Positions 33,930-43,035 of a stretch of 64,000 bases of DNA are shown one piece after another. The stretch is taken from NCBI GenBank assembly GCA_019347675.1, contig JAHWKW010000002.1:124001-188000 (forward strand). Reading direction: 5' to 3'. Below the pieces are notes generated by a model. The model saw nothing but the letters and a program-made list of their open reading frames with translations. It ran no database searches and was not told where the DNA came from. Source of the stretch: Actinomycetota bacterium. Lineage in GTDB: Bacteria > Actinomycetota > Nitriliruptoria > Nitriliruptorales > JAHWKO01. The translations under genes were made by a program, and so were the position numbers. Positions within the stretch are counted from its first letter, which is position 1. Every line of letters begins with the position of its first letter.

Positions 33930-36023
33930 TCATCCCACACCCAGGGCGTCGCCGACGAACGCCACCTGCAGGCGCAGGAGGTTCTCGGCGACCGCCTCCT
34001 GCGGGGTCATGTGGCTGACCTCCGACAGCGGCAGGACGCTGTGGGGGCGGCCGGCTTCCAGCAGGGCGCGCGACAGCCGCAGCGAGTGCGCCGCGACCAC
34101 GTTGTCGTCGCCGAGCCCGTGGATCAGCATCAGCGGGCGGTCCAGCCGACGAGCGTCGTCGAGCAGGGACGAACGCCGGTAGGCGTCGGGGTGGTCGTCG
34201 GGGTGGCCGAGGTACCGCTCGGTGTAGTGGGTGTCGTACAGCCGCCAGTCGGTGACGGGCGCGCCAGCGACCGCGGCGTGGAAGACGTCGGGGCGGCGCA
34301 GGACCGCCAACGCGGCCAGGTAGCCCCCGAAGGACCACCCGCGGATCGCGACCCGTCCGAGGTCCAGCCGCGGCTCGTGATCAGCGGCGGCCTGCAGCGC
34401 AGCGACCTGGTCGTCGAGGACCGGCCCGGCGAGGTCGAGGTGGACGGCGCGCTCCCAGGCCGATCCGCGGGCAGGTGTGCCCCGCCCGTCGACGATCAGG
34501 ACAGCGAAGCCGTGGTCGGCGAACCACTGGGGGATGAGGAACCCGTGGTGGGCCTGCAGGACACGTTGTGCGTGGGGGCCACCGTAGGGATCGACGAGCA
34601 CGGGTAGGCAGCCGCCGTGATCGTCGCTGGGGCGCAGCAGCGCAGCCCGCAGACGGCGCAGACCGAGCTCGAGCAGCTCGACGCGGGGCGCGATCAACGG
34701 CGTCGCCGCGTGCGATGTGATCCTGGTGTCACCGCGGCCGTGTCGTCGGACGGTGACCGACACGTCGTGCGAACCCAGCGTGGTGGTGCTCACCACGACA
34801 ACCCCGCCGCCCGCCGTCGCGGCGTGCACGCCCGGCTTCGACGTGAGCGGCTGCGGGGCGCTGCCGTCGACGGGGACGGCAACCACGTGGACCTGGGTGG
34901 GATCGTCGCCCGATGCGGTGACGAGCACCCGGTTGTCGTCGACGTGGACGACGCGACGGACGTGTAGACCCGGGGGGGACACCGCAACGCCGTCGACCAG
35001 CACCCGTCGGACGCCGTCGCGGTCCGCTGTGGTCACGAGCCGCCCGGCCGGGAGCCAGGTCGGCACGCCACCGACCAGATCCACCCAGTGAGGGTCGGCG
35101 TCCTCGGCCACGACCCGGGTGGTGGCGCGGTCCGGGTCGGCCACCAGCGTCCGGGTGTGTCGCTGGTCGCGGCTCTGCACCAGGATGGTCAGCGCCCCGC
35201 CGTCGGACTCCCAGCGCACAGCCGCCATGTACGGGAACGTCTCGCGGTCCCAGTCGATGCGGCGGCGCTCCCCGTCGAGCTCGACGATCCACAGCGAGAC
35301 GTCGGCGTTGGCTGTGCCCGCCGCCGGGTAGGCGACCGCGGTGGGTTCCGACCCCGGCTCGATCGGGTTGGCGATCCACCAACGTGCCACCGATCCTTCG
35401 TCGACCCGCGCCGCGGCGAGCCGCTCACCGTCGGGTGACCACCAGAACCCGCGGGAACGGCCCATCTCCTCGGCCGCGACGAACTCGGCCACCCCGAAAC
35501 GCACGCCGTCCTCGCGGGCGACGCAGCGAGCGGTGTCTGCAGCGAGGTCCACCACCCACAGCGCGCCCTGACGCACGTACGCGACCCGCCGGGCGGTGGG
35601 GTCGGGGCGCGGGTCGTACACCCCGTCGGCCCCCTCGACGCGACGGACCGCGCCGGTGGCGACGTCGGCGACGTGCAGTCGCCCCCCCAACGCGAACGCA
35701 ACCACGTTGAGATCGCGGTCACCGGCGAACGACACGATCCCGGAGGCTGCCTCCCGCAGACGTTCTCGGCGGGCCCGCTCCTCGGAGGGCAGCGTGTCGG
35801 CATCGACGTCGGCGAGCGCGGCCGGGTCCGCCAACAGCCGTTCTTCACCGCTGTCGACATCGACGGACCACAGCAGGTGGACGGGGTCCTCGGCCCCGCC
35901 CGAGCGACGGAACAGCACCCGCGAACCGTCGGCCGCGACGGTCAGATCACGCGGCCGCCCGAGGGTGAACCGCTGGGTCCGCGCCGACTGCCGCGGGAAC
36001 CGGTCGCGCCCGCCGTCGGTCAC
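33930..36023 (-). CDS. S9 family serine peptidase (DPP IV-like)
   Basis: A 697-residue prolyl-oligopeptidase-family enzyme. Residues 1-440 are a beta-propeller of the DPP IV N-terminal type (GRPRDLTVAADGSRVLF, FWWSPDGERLAAARVDE); the C-terminal hydrolase has YGGPHAQRV, nucleophile Ser in IRGWSFGGYLA, Asp in LIHGLGDDNV and His in SEVSHM. It probably cuts dipeptides after Pro or Ala in the cytoplasm since no signal peptide is seen. GTG 36023 overlaps the preceding stop by four bases. Confidence 0.94.
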   Translation of the reverse strand: MTDGGRDRFPRQSARTQRFTLGRPRDLTVAADGSRVLFRRSGGAEDPVHLLWSVDVDSGEERLLADPAALADVDADTLPSEERARRERLREAASGIVSFAGDRDLNVVAFALGGRLHVADVATGAVRRVEGADGVYDPRPDPTARRVAYVRQGALWVVDLAADTARCVAREDGVRFGVAEFVAAEEMGRSRGFWWSPDGERLAAARVDEGSVARWWIANPIEPGSEPTAVAYPAAGTANADVSLWIVELDGERRRIDWDRETFPYMAAVRWESDGGALTILVQSRDQRHTRTLVADPDRATTRVVAEDADPHWVDLVGGVPTWLPAGRLVTTADRDGVRRVLVDGVAVSPPGLHVRRVVHVDDNRVLVTASGDDPTQVHVVAVPVDGSAPQPLTSKPGVHAATAGGGVVVVSTTTLGSHDVSVTVRRHGRGDTRITSHAATPLIAPRVELLELGLRRLRAALLRPSDDHGGCLPVLVDPYGGPHAQRVLQAHHGFLIPQWFADHGFAVLIVDGRGTPARGSAWERAVHLDLAGPVLDDQVAALQAAADHEPRLDLGRVAIRGWSFGGYLAALAVLRRPDVFHAAVAGAPVTDWRLYDTHYTERYLGHPDDHPDAYRRSSLLDDARRLDRPLMLIHGLGDDNVVAAHSLRLSRALLEAGRPHSVLPLSEVSHMTPQEAVAENLLRLQVAFVGDALGVG

Positions 36024-36745
36024 GCCGCGGACTCTTCGCCGGTGCGGCCGGTCGGCGGCGCGGCCACCGCGCCGCGTTGATCGAGCACACCGACCAGCTC
36101 GGCGATCACCGGCCGGTGGTGGCTGGCGACCCTGGCGACGCCGTCCCGTGGCACCCACGCGCGGCGCACCACCAGGGTCGGGTCCACGAACAGGTAGTCG
36201 TTCCGCGCGATCGGGTCCGGGTTGGGGAAGGTCTCACCGGTGCCCTCGCCAACGGCAGCGAAGGCGTCCGTCAGGCGGGCAGCCAGCAGCTGCGCCGCCA
36301 GCCCGGTCGGACCCTCGTTGAGGTCGGCGCCGAGGACCACCGGGGCACTGACAGCCGCCACGACCGCGGCGATGTCCTCGGCGTGTCCTTGCCGCCGCTG
36401 CGGCCACATGCCCAGCTGGGTCGAGAACGCCGCCAAGCGCAGGGTCCCCACGCCCACGATCGCCTGCGCGACGCTGCGTCGAGGGTGGCCGGATGCGCGC
36501 GACAGCTGGTGGCGGGTGACGCTGATCACCCGGACGCGGTCGCCGACCAGGACCGCGACACCTAGCCGCCGCCCGCCGGCGCGCGCAGCGACATCCATCC
36601 CCGCCCGGCGAACGAGGCGACGCAGCGCGAAGGGTCCCGGGACCTCGACCGCACAGACGACGTCAGCCTGGCAGCGGACGAGGACGTCGACCACCGCCCC
36701 GGCGTCGAGCACGCCCGACAGGTTGTACGCGGCCACGCGGATCAC
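36020..36745 (-). CDS. Endonuclease/exonuclease/phosphatase family protein
   Basis: A 241-residue EEP-fold protein. Recognisable parts are IRVAAYNLSGVLDAGAVVDVL at the start, VVCAVEVP (a shifted catalytic Glu), VLGADLNEGPTG (Asp-Asn) and a C-terminal VASHHRPVIAEL (catalytic His). It lacks a signal peptide. The GTG at 36745 overlaps the ROK kinase stop and its own stop overlaps the peptidase start, so three genes form one operon. Target unknown. Confidence 0.82.
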   Translation of the reverse strand: MIRVAAYNLSGVLDAGAVVDVLVRCQADVVCAVEVPGPFALRRLVRRAGMDVAARAGGRRLGVAVLVGDRVRVISVTRHQLSRASGHPRRSVAQAIVGVGTLRLAAFSTQLGMWPQRRQGHAEDIAAVVAAVSAPVVLGADLNEGPTGLAAQLLAARLTDAFAAVGEGTGETFPNPDPIARNDYLFVDPTLVVRRAWVPRDGVARVASHHRPVIAELVGVLDQRGAVAAPPTGRTGEESAA

Positions 36746-36749
36746 CGGA

Positions 36750-37715
36750 TCAGGGTTGCTGCACGCCGTGCGGGTCGGCCGCTGCCGCCGTCTCGTCGCC
36801 GTGCGCCAGCAGCGCCGCTCCGATGGCCCCGGCGTCGTCACCGAGGGTGGCGGCCACGACCTGCGGCAGTGGCCGGTGGCCGACGCCCAGGACCCGCTCG
36901 CTCATGATCTCGACCGCGCGTGGGATCACGAACGGGGCCAACGTGGTGGCCGCCCCGCCACCGATCACCACCAGCTCCGGGTCGAAGACGTTGACGAGCC
37001 CGGTCAGGCCGACGCCGAGCCAGTACCCCGCCTCGTCAACGACCCGCCGGGCCAGAGCGTCGCCGGCGTGAGCGGCGAGCGTCACCGCCTTGCCGTCGAC
37101 CCGATCGACGTCACGCAGCCTGCTGGGAGTGTCCTCTGCGGCGAGGAGCTCCTCCCCGCGGAGGCCGACTGCGGTGCCCGACGCGTACGCTTCCAGGCAG
37201 CCGAGGTTGCCGCACGGGCAGCGGCGTCCCCCGTCGTGGACGATGACGTGTCCGAGCTCCCCGGCCATCCCCGACGAACCCAGCACCAAGCGCCCGTCGA
37301 CGACCATGGCACCCCCGACCCCTGTGCCCAAGGTCAGCATGACGACGTCGCGGGCGCCCCGGGCCGTACCGGCACGCAGCTCGCCGTACAGCGCGACGGT
37401 CGCGTCGTTGTACGCGGCGACGGGCACGTCCAGCTCGTCCGCGAGCCGGTCCCGGAGCGCGACGTCCCGGACGTCGAGGTTCGGCCCGTAGCGGACGACA
37501 CCGTCGCGGCTGACCACGCCAGCGACGCCCACACCGACCCGCAGGCCCTCGCCGAGCTCTCGGGCAACCGCAGCGATGGCGGCCACGAGCCCTTCGGCGT
37601 CGCTGCGTGGGCTGGTCTGACGTCGACGGGCGAGGACGCCACCGTCTTCGTCCACCGCCAGGCCCAACAGCTTGGTCCCGCCGACGTCGACGCCGACCGC
37701 GACCGGATCCGACAT
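36750..37715 (-). CDS. ROK family glucokinase
   Basis: The 321-residue sugar kinase has the phosphate-binding VGVDVGGTKLLGLAVD, catalytic Asp in AAYNDATVALYGE, GTGVGGAMVVDG, and the ROK zinc motif GHVIVHDGGRRCPCGNLGCLEAYASG. Length and layout fit actinobacterial GlkA-type glucokinases. ATG 37715 follows GAGGAGGAG. Glucose as substrate is inferred from family. Confidence 0.92.
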   Translation of the reverse strand: MSDPVAVGVDVGGTKLLGLAVDEDGGVLARRRQTSPRSDAEGLVAAIAAVARELGEGLRVGVGVAGVVSRDGVVRYGPNLDVRDVALRDRLADELDVPVAAYNDATVALYGELRAGTARGARDVVMLTLGTGVGGAMVVDGRLVLGSSGMAGELGHVIVHDGGRRCPCGNLGCLEAYASGTAVGLRGEELLAAEDTPSRLRDVDRVDGKAVTLAAHAGDALARRVVDEAGYWLGVGLTGLVNVFDPELVVIGGGAATTLAPFVIPRAVEIMSERVLGVGHRPLPQVVAATLGDDAGAIGAALLAHGDETAAAADPHGVQQP

Positions 37716-37807
37716 TTCTCCTCCTCGCGGCCGTGCAGGGCGGGATCCCTGCGCTGTGCAGCACTCATGGTGCCGTGTCCGGAGGGCGGTTGGCAGCGGC
37801 TCGACGG

Positions 37808-38116
37808 CTACTCGCCGTCGACCTCGATCCGCTCGAGCCGGTCGTCGCGCCTGGCGAACCCCTCCGCTTGGGCGTCGATCACCGCCTTGGCGGCCAGTGT
37901 CAGGTGACGTGCGGCCTCGGTGAGGTGGTCGACGACGTCGGGGCGAACGCCCTCGACCAGCCGCAGGAAGCTGCAGATGGGACAGACCTGGCACGCGTCG
38001 CCGTGGCGGTGGGGTGGCGGTTCCGTCCCTGCGCGGCGCTGACCCGGATCGCCACCGGGCGGGTCGCCGCGCCGGTCACCGCTGGCCCACCAGGGCCACT
38101 GGTCCCCGTCGGTCAC
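37808..38116 (-). CDS. Conserved hypothetical protein with CxxCxxC motif
   Basis: The 102-residue protein has a polar Pro/Gly-rich start, a compact cysteine motif CQVCPICSFLR near residue 42-52, and an amphipathic helix with VDHLTEAARHLTLAAKAVID. It resembles small actinobacterial proteins found beside ArsA-like ATPases. It overlaps the ATPase gene stop by four bases, so the pair are co-translated. Confidence 0.75.
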   Translation of the reverse strand: MTDGDQWPWWASGDRRGDPPGGDPGQRRAGTEPPPHRHGDACQVCPICSFLRLVEGVRPDVVDHLTEAARHLTLAAKAVIDAQAEGFARRDDRLERIEVDGE

Positions 38117-39312
38117 CGCACGCCCCGCTGGGCGGCGGGAACGGGCCGCTCCCGGAAGAGCACCTCGAGGACGCCGTCGTGCAGGCCGGCACGGGCCACG
38201 TCTTGGTGGCGCACCGCCGCGGGCAACGGCACGGTGCGCTTGATCGCTCCCACCTTCACGTGCAGATCGTTGCCGCGGCGGTGCAGCTGCACATCGTCTT
38301 TCGTCGTGAACGGCAGGGCGATCCTCAGCTGCAGACCGTCGTCATCGCGACACAGCTCGATCGGGCGGGTGTCGTGCAGCACCGCGGCCTCGTCGGCGTC
38401 GCCGTAGACCACGTCCGCGAGCTCGACCAGCGCAGCGGTCCCGGCCGGCTCGTCAGCCAGGAGGGGCGCGGTGAGGATCGGGATCGGCGTGAAGGAGGCC
38501 CGGACGGTGTCCAGGTGGGTTGCGTGCTGCTGCTTCCACCGGGCGAGGTAGGGATCGGTGAGCGCGTCCGGCAACAACCGGTTCACGATGACGCTGTCGA
38601 TCGCGTACCCGAACAGCGACAGGGTGGTGGCCGTGCGCATCGCCTCGTTGATCACCATCCGTTCGGGGTTGACCACCAGCCGCACGCTGGTGGTGGCGTT
38701 GTCCCGCAGGATCGCGTGGACGGCGGCGAGGTCACCGTTGATGCGCTCCACCGCCCCGAAAACGGGATCGGCCGGGACGGGGACGTTGCTGACCCGGGTC
38801 ACGACCGGCCGGACCGCGCGGGCCAGGTGTCGCCCGGTTCCCACGATGCGTTCGACGTACCACCGCAGCGCGTCGGGCAACGCGAGCAGACGCAGCGTCT
38901 CCGCGGTCGGGGCACAGTCGACGACGATGAGGTCGTAGGTGCGGCTGGCGATCTGAGCGCGCAGATCGATCAGGCTGAAGACCTCGTCGAGGCCGGGGAC
39001 CAGAGCCAGTTCCTCGGCTTGGGCCTCACCGAGCCCTCCCCATGCCAGCAGCTGCACGAGGTAGTCGCGGACGTCGTGCCAGTGCTGCTCGAGCCTCCGC
39101 TGCGCGTCGATCTGCTGGGCGGCGAGGTTGGGCGCGACCGCGGTCGGGCGATCGCCGACGGGGACGTCCAACACGTCCGCGAGTGAATGGGCCGGATCGG
39201 TGGAGGTGACCAGGACACGGCGACCCTGGGCGGCGGCCCGGACTGCGGTCGCAGCGGCCACCGTGGTCTTCCCCACGCCGCCCTTCCCCGTGAACAGCAG
39301 GACGCGGATCAC
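38113..39312 (-). CDS. ArsA/Get3-like ATPase with HSP20-like domain
   Basis: A 399-residue protein with a deviant Walker A VLLFTGKGGVGKTTVAAATAV, switch TSTDPAHSLADVL, DLIVVDCAPTAETLRLL, and a C-terminal alpha-crystallin-like domain (about 315-395; ELCRDDDGLQLRIALPF). This is the single-ATPase, HSP20-fused form common in actinobacteria and chloroplast-type lineages. No arsenic genes are nearby, so it is not an arsenite pump; a chaperone or targeting role is more likely. GTG 39312 is the start. Confidence 0.9.
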   Translation of the reverse strand: MIRVLLFTGKGGVGKTTVAAATAVRAAAQGRRVLVTSTDPAHSLADVLDVPVGDRPTAVAPNLAAQQIDAQRRLEQHWHDVRDYLVQLLAWGGLGEAQAEELALVPGLDEVFSLIDLRAQIASRTYDLIVVDCAPTAETLRLLALPDALRWYVERIVGTGRHLARAVRPVVTRVSNVPVPADPVFGAVERINGDLAAVHAILRDNATTSVRLVVNPERMVINEAMRTATTLSLFGYAIDSVIVNRLLPDALTDPYLARWKQQHATHLDTVRASFTPIPILTAPLLADEPAGTAALVELADVVYGDADEAAVLHDTRPIELCRDDDGLQLRIALPFTTKDDVQLHRRGNDLHVKVGAIKRTVPLPAAVRHQDVARAGLHDGVLEVLFRERPVPAAQRGVR

Positions 39313-39418
39313 CCGGTTCCTTCGCGAGGCTGGACGGGGCGAGGCTAGCAACCCGTCGGAGGGTGGCGGCGCGCGCTGGTTGCGACGGTGGCGGCGCTGC
39401 TGGTCGCCAACCGCCGGG

Positions 39419-40189
39419 TCATCCCCCGGAGCCCAGCCGGAGCGCCGCCGGGATGAAGCTGACCATCAACCCGCCGCTGACCGCGATCACCAGCCAGAAG
39501 AACACCCGCGGGGTGAGCAGCTCGTCGCTGCGGCCGCCGGCCAGCATGTAGGCGTCGTGGACGCTGGTGACCAGGAGCGCCAACGCCCCGCCCAGAAGCG
39601 GGACCGCCGGCAGGACCGTCTGGCCCGCAGCGGCCGCCGAGCGCACGAGCAGGAGCCCGCCGAGCAGCCACAGCAGGTAGGTGACCGCACGGACGGTCGC
39701 GGTTCCGCGCCGGCCCAGCAGCCCGTGGCCGGCGCCGGGGAGGACCGCGCTGGCGGCCGCCGCTGCCCACGGCTCGATCGGTCGCAGCTCGCGGGCGTCG
39801 CCCGGCTCACCCAGCGTGCGCCCGAAAGGACTGCCGCAGACGTTGCAAGCGGTCAGGCCGACCGGGTTCCAGGCCTCGCACACCGCGCAACGCCACTCGA
39901 GCTCGTCGTCGATCTTGCGGAACCGGCCGCCCCCGGCCCGCAACGGGGTCTCCCCCACTGGTGCGCTGCGAGGCTGTTCGGCGGCGTCTTCCCGCGTCAC
40001 CGCGGTGGTTGCCGAGGGCGGCGACGGTGGTGGAGCGGGCCCACGCTCGGGCGTCGTGCCGGCAGTGGACGTCTGGTCACGCGCCGGGCGCTCGTCGCCG
40101 ACGGCACCACGGGCGCGGAACTCCGTGTAGCACTGCGTGCACCAGGCAGCCGTATCGGTGTTCAGCGCGCCGCAGTCGGGGCACCTCAC
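39419..40189 (-). CDS. Zinc-ribbon membrane protein, unknown
   Basis: The 256-residue protein starts VRCPDCGALNTDTAAWCTQCY, a zinc ribbon, then a Pro-rich linker, a second ribbon (WRCAVCEAWNPVGLTACNVCG), and four hydrophobic segments (about 145-245). GTG 40189 overlaps the SRPBCC stop by four bases. Family not recognised beyond the ribbons; similar double-ribbon membrane proteins occur in actinobacteria. Confidence 0.75.
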   Translation of the reverse strand: MRCPDCGALNTDTAAWCTQCYTEFRARGAVGDERPARDQTSTAGTTPERGPAPPPSPPSATTAVTREDAAEQPRSAPVGETPLRAGGGRFRKIDDELEWRCAVCEAWNPVGLTACNVCGSPFGRTLGEPGDARELRPIEPWAAAAASAVLPGAGHGLLGRRGTATVRAVTYLLWLLGGLLLVRSAAAAGQTVLPAVPLLGGALALLVTSVHDAYMLAGGRSDELLTPRVFFWLVIAVSGGLMVSFIPAALRLGSGG

Positions 40190-40698
40190 GGGACCAGACC
40201 GAGGGCCTCGCGGACCTGCGACTGCACCGCATCCTTCAACCCGAACAGGCCGCTGCGGACAGCCAGCCGGTACCGCGCTGTGGCCGACGATGGGCGCCCA
40301 CGCGACACGCCACCTCGCGCGAGGTGGTGCACGACCGTCCCGCCGTACCCGTCCTCCAACCACCATTCCGCCGTCCCCGTGATGTCGCCGGTGACGTCGA
40401 GCAGCACCCCGCTGGCGGGACGGAAGCGGTAGGGCCGCACGTGGAGCCGCAAGCCCGACCGGCGCCGACCCACGCGGATGTGCACGTCGAACCGGCTGTC
40501 GCCAGGATCTCTCGGGAACCCCACCAGCGGATCCACCCGGTCGGCCATCTCGCTGTCCCAGCGGTCGCCGGCCGGGGCGGCGCGGACGACCGAGAGGCCC
40601 GGCCACCACCGGTCGTACGCGTCGAACTCGATCAGCTGCGCGTACACCAGCGCCGGCGGCGCCCGCACGAAGGCGTCGTCGTCGAGGTACAGATCCAC
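40186..40698 (-). CDS. SRPBCC family protein (polyketide cyclase-like)
   Basis: A 170-residue START-like protein: DDDAFVRAPPALVYAQLIEFDAYDRWWPGLS, then ITGTAEWWLEDGYGGTVVHHLARGG, ending in a helix. The fold binds hydrophobic ligands. Coupled to the zinc-ribbon membrane protein gene. No catalytic motif allows a more precise call. Confidence 0.82.
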   Translation of the reverse strand: MDLYLDDDAFVRAPPALVYAQLIEFDAYDRWWPGLSVVRAAPAGDRWDSEMADRVDPLVGFPRDPGDSRFDVHIRVGRRRSGLRLHVRPYRFRPASGVLLDVTGDITGTAEWWLEDGYGGTVVHHLARGGVSRGRPSSATARYRLAVRSGLFGLKDAVQSQVREALGLVP

Positions 40699-40845
40699 GG
40701 TGACGCCAAGCCTACGTCACCCAGCAGCGCCAGCGATGGTCGGTGAGGGCCGCCACGGTGGTTGCGGCCCTTGGGCCAGCTGACCTCCCTGCAGGGGGAG
40801 GCGGCTCGCTGGCTAGTCTCGGTAGGGCCGGGGAGCGGGGAGACC

Positions 40846-42213
40846 GTGGGCCGTGACAGGTTCGACCGTCGTCGTTTCGTGAGTCGGCTGCATCGGGCGA
40901 CCGGCGACCCCAGAGTGGTCGCTTCGATGGTCGCGGTGATGCTCGCCGCCCAGGCCGTGGCCGTGGCGGTGATGTTGTCGCCGGGTGCACGGACCACCGC
41001 CGTCGAGATCGACGACACGACCACCAACGTCGCCCAGCCGACCTCGACGCGGTCATCGCCACCGACGGCACCGGGCCAGGCGGCGGCTGCACCACCGGCG
41101 GAGGAGCCAGCGGCCGTGGAGCCACCGGTCGAACCAGCTCCGGTCGCTGAGGCCGCTGCTGAGCCTGCCGTCGAGACAGGCCTGGTCGCGATCGACCCGG
41201 GGGCGACCGCCAGCGGCTCCTCCGCCCCGCCGCGGTCGTCGAGGCCGGCACAGCCACCGCCGGCCTCCGATGCGGGCCGCTCGCGGTTCGCCGCACGCTT
41301 CGCACCCCACGAGCAAGCGGTGCAGGATCCGCGCGACCCGGCGACCACCCGCTGGGCGGTGCTGATCGGCATCAACGACTACGAGGGACGGACACGCGAC
41401 AACGTTGGCTCGCGCCAGGACGCCGAGGACCTCCACGCCCACCTGCGCGCGCTCGGGTGGCGCGACGATCACATCGTGCTGCTGACCGACCGCGTTGCGA
41501 CCAGGGAGAACATCGAGCAGGCCATCGCATGGCTGGCGCGGAAGACCGACGGGTCCTCCGTCGCGGTGTTCCACTTCAGCGGCCACACCAAGCAGTGGCG
41601 CGGGCGCGACGTCGACGGCGACGGCGAGGTCCCCGACGAGGCGCTGTGGCCAGCCGACAACCGCCACATCGTCGACAGCGAGCTCGTGGCCCGGTTGGCG
41701 CACGTGTCCGCTGGCCGGCTGTGGATCGACATCGGCGCCTGCGAGGCGGCCGGGTACGCCGACCCGGGGATGCGCCGCGCGGGGCGGGTCCTGACGTTCT
41801 CGTCGGCGGAGCCGGAGAAGTCCTACGAGGATCCCTCGGTGGGCAACTCCGTGTGGGGCTACTTCCTGATCGAGGGCGGGATGAGGGGCCGCGGCGGTGA
41901 CGCCAACGGCGACGGCGACGTCACCGTGCAGGAGGCGTTCGCGTACGCGGCACCACGGTCAGCCAACCGCACCGTCCGCGGATCGCACGGTTCCCAGCAC
42001 CCGCAGATGCTCGACGACGCGGGGACGTTCTCGCTGCGTATCCCGGCGCCGCCGCCTCCACCCCAGGAGCCGCCACGCGCGGAGGACGACGACAACAACC
42101 GCGGCGCTTGCCTCTTGATCTGTACGGGACCGCGCGGTCAGGCGGTCTTCGCGCCCGCGGTGATGCGCTCGACGAAGGACACGATCGCGTCCGCCAGCAG
42201 CTCCGCGTCGTAG
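40846..42213 (+). CDS. Membrane-anchored caspase-like peptidase (C14 orthocaspase)
   Basis: The 455-residue protein has an N-terminal helix (about 27-45), a 100-residue Pro/Ala/Thr linker, and a caspase-fold domain beginning RWAVLIGINDYEGR (about 165). The catalytic His is in VFHFSGH and the Cys in DIGACEAAG. Two EF-hand-like acidic loops are present: DVDGDGEVPDE between the His and the Cys, and the fuller DANGDGDVTVQE after the Cys. It starts at GTG 40846 behind GGGGAG. The 3' end overlaps the convergent esterase gene by 76 bases. It probably acts outside the membrane; substrates unknown. Confidence 0.85.
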   Translation: MGRDRFDRRRFVSRLHRATGDPRVVASMVAVMLAAQAVAVAVMLSPGARTTAVEIDDTTTNVAQPTSTRSSPPTAPGQAAAAPPAEEPAAVEPPVEPAPVAEAAAEPAVETGLVAIDPGATASGSSAPPRSSRPAQPPPASDAGRSRFAARFAPHEQAVQDPRDPATTRWAVLIGINDYEGRTRDNVGSRQDAEDLHAHLRALGWRDDHIVLLTDRVATRENIEQAIAWLARKTDGSSVAVFHFSGHTKQWRGRDVDGDGEVPDEALWPADNRHIVDSELVARLAHVSAGRLWIDIGACEAAGYADPGMRRAGRVLTFSSAEPEKSYEDPSVGNSVWGYFLIEGGMRGRGGDANGDGDVTVQEAFAYAAPRSANRTVRGSHGSQHPQMLDDAGTFSLRIPAPPPPPQEPPRAEDDDNNRGACLLICTGPRGQAVFAPAVMRSTKDTIASASSSAS

Positions 42214-42950
42214 TCCAACGTGGCCACGTGGTAGGAACGCTCGAGCTCGATGCGGGTCACGTCGCCGGCGCCGAGCCGCTGCACGACGCCGTCGGCATTG
42301 CGCGGGTCGACGACGTGGTCCTGGAGTGAACCAGCCACCAGCACGGGGACGGTGACGTCGGCCAACCCGGCGCGGACGCGTCGCAGCGCCGACTGCACCG
42401 AGTAGCCGGCCTTGGCCGGGACGAGGCTGTACGCCCGCTCGTCGCCACCCTTGGCGATGTCGTTCCGTGTGAGTCCGACCAGCGGAGCCGGGACGACGGG
42501 GAAGACGTACTGCAGCACGCCACCGAGCTTCGCCAGCGGGTCCGGGCGATCGAGGATCTGAGCGTTGATGGTGGCCACCCCGGCCAGCCGTTCGCTCCGG
42601 CCACTGCGGCAACGACGCGCCGCGATGTCCAGCGCGATGGTCCCTCCGAGCGAGAAACCCACCAGCACGACTTTCCCGCATCGGTCGGCGAGGTCATCGA
42701 ACGTCCGCTCGGCGCCCCGCCGAAGATTCGGGTACCTCAGGCGCGCAAGGTCACGCCAGTGGGTGCCGTGCCCGGGCAGTCGCGGCACCTCGACGGTGTA
42801 CCCGGCCTCGGCGATCGCCTCGCCCAGCGGCCGGGTCGCCATCGGGTTCCCCGTGAAGCCGTGGATGACGGCCACACCGATCTCGCCGCGCTCGCCGCTG
42901 CCGGTCGACGACCACGACTGCGCTCCAGGCATCACGTCGTACCGAGCCAC
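42138..42950 (-). CDS. Alpha/beta hydrolase (carboxylesterase Est30-like)
   Basis: The 270-residue hydrolase has VAVIHGFTGNPMATRPL (oxyanion region), nucleophile Ser in LVGFSLGGTIALDIA, Asp in VAGSLQDHVVDP and His in ERSYHVATLDYD. This is the monoacylglycerol lipase/Est30 arrangement. GTG 42950 follows GGAGGGAGG. It is divergent from the DUF368 gene. Confidence 0.9.
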   Translation of the reverse strand: MARYDVMPGAQSWSSTGSGERGEIGVAVIHGFTGNPMATRPLGEAIAEAGYTVEVPRLPGHGTHWRDLARLRYPNLRRGAERTFDDLADRCGKVVLVGFSLGGTIALDIAARRCRSGRSERLAGVATINAQILDRPDPLAKLGGVLQYVFPVVPAPLVGLTRNDIAKGGDERAYSLVPAKAGYSVQSALRRVRAGLADVTVPVLVAGSLQDHVVDPRNADGVVQRLGAGDVTRIELERSYHVATLDYDAELLADAIVSFVERITAGAKTA

Positions 42951-43035
42951 GCCAGACCTCCCTCCATTGGGCGCCGAGCATAGGACAAGCCCGGTCGACG
43001 ACCACACTCCGGCCGCGGCGCTACCGTGCGCCGCC

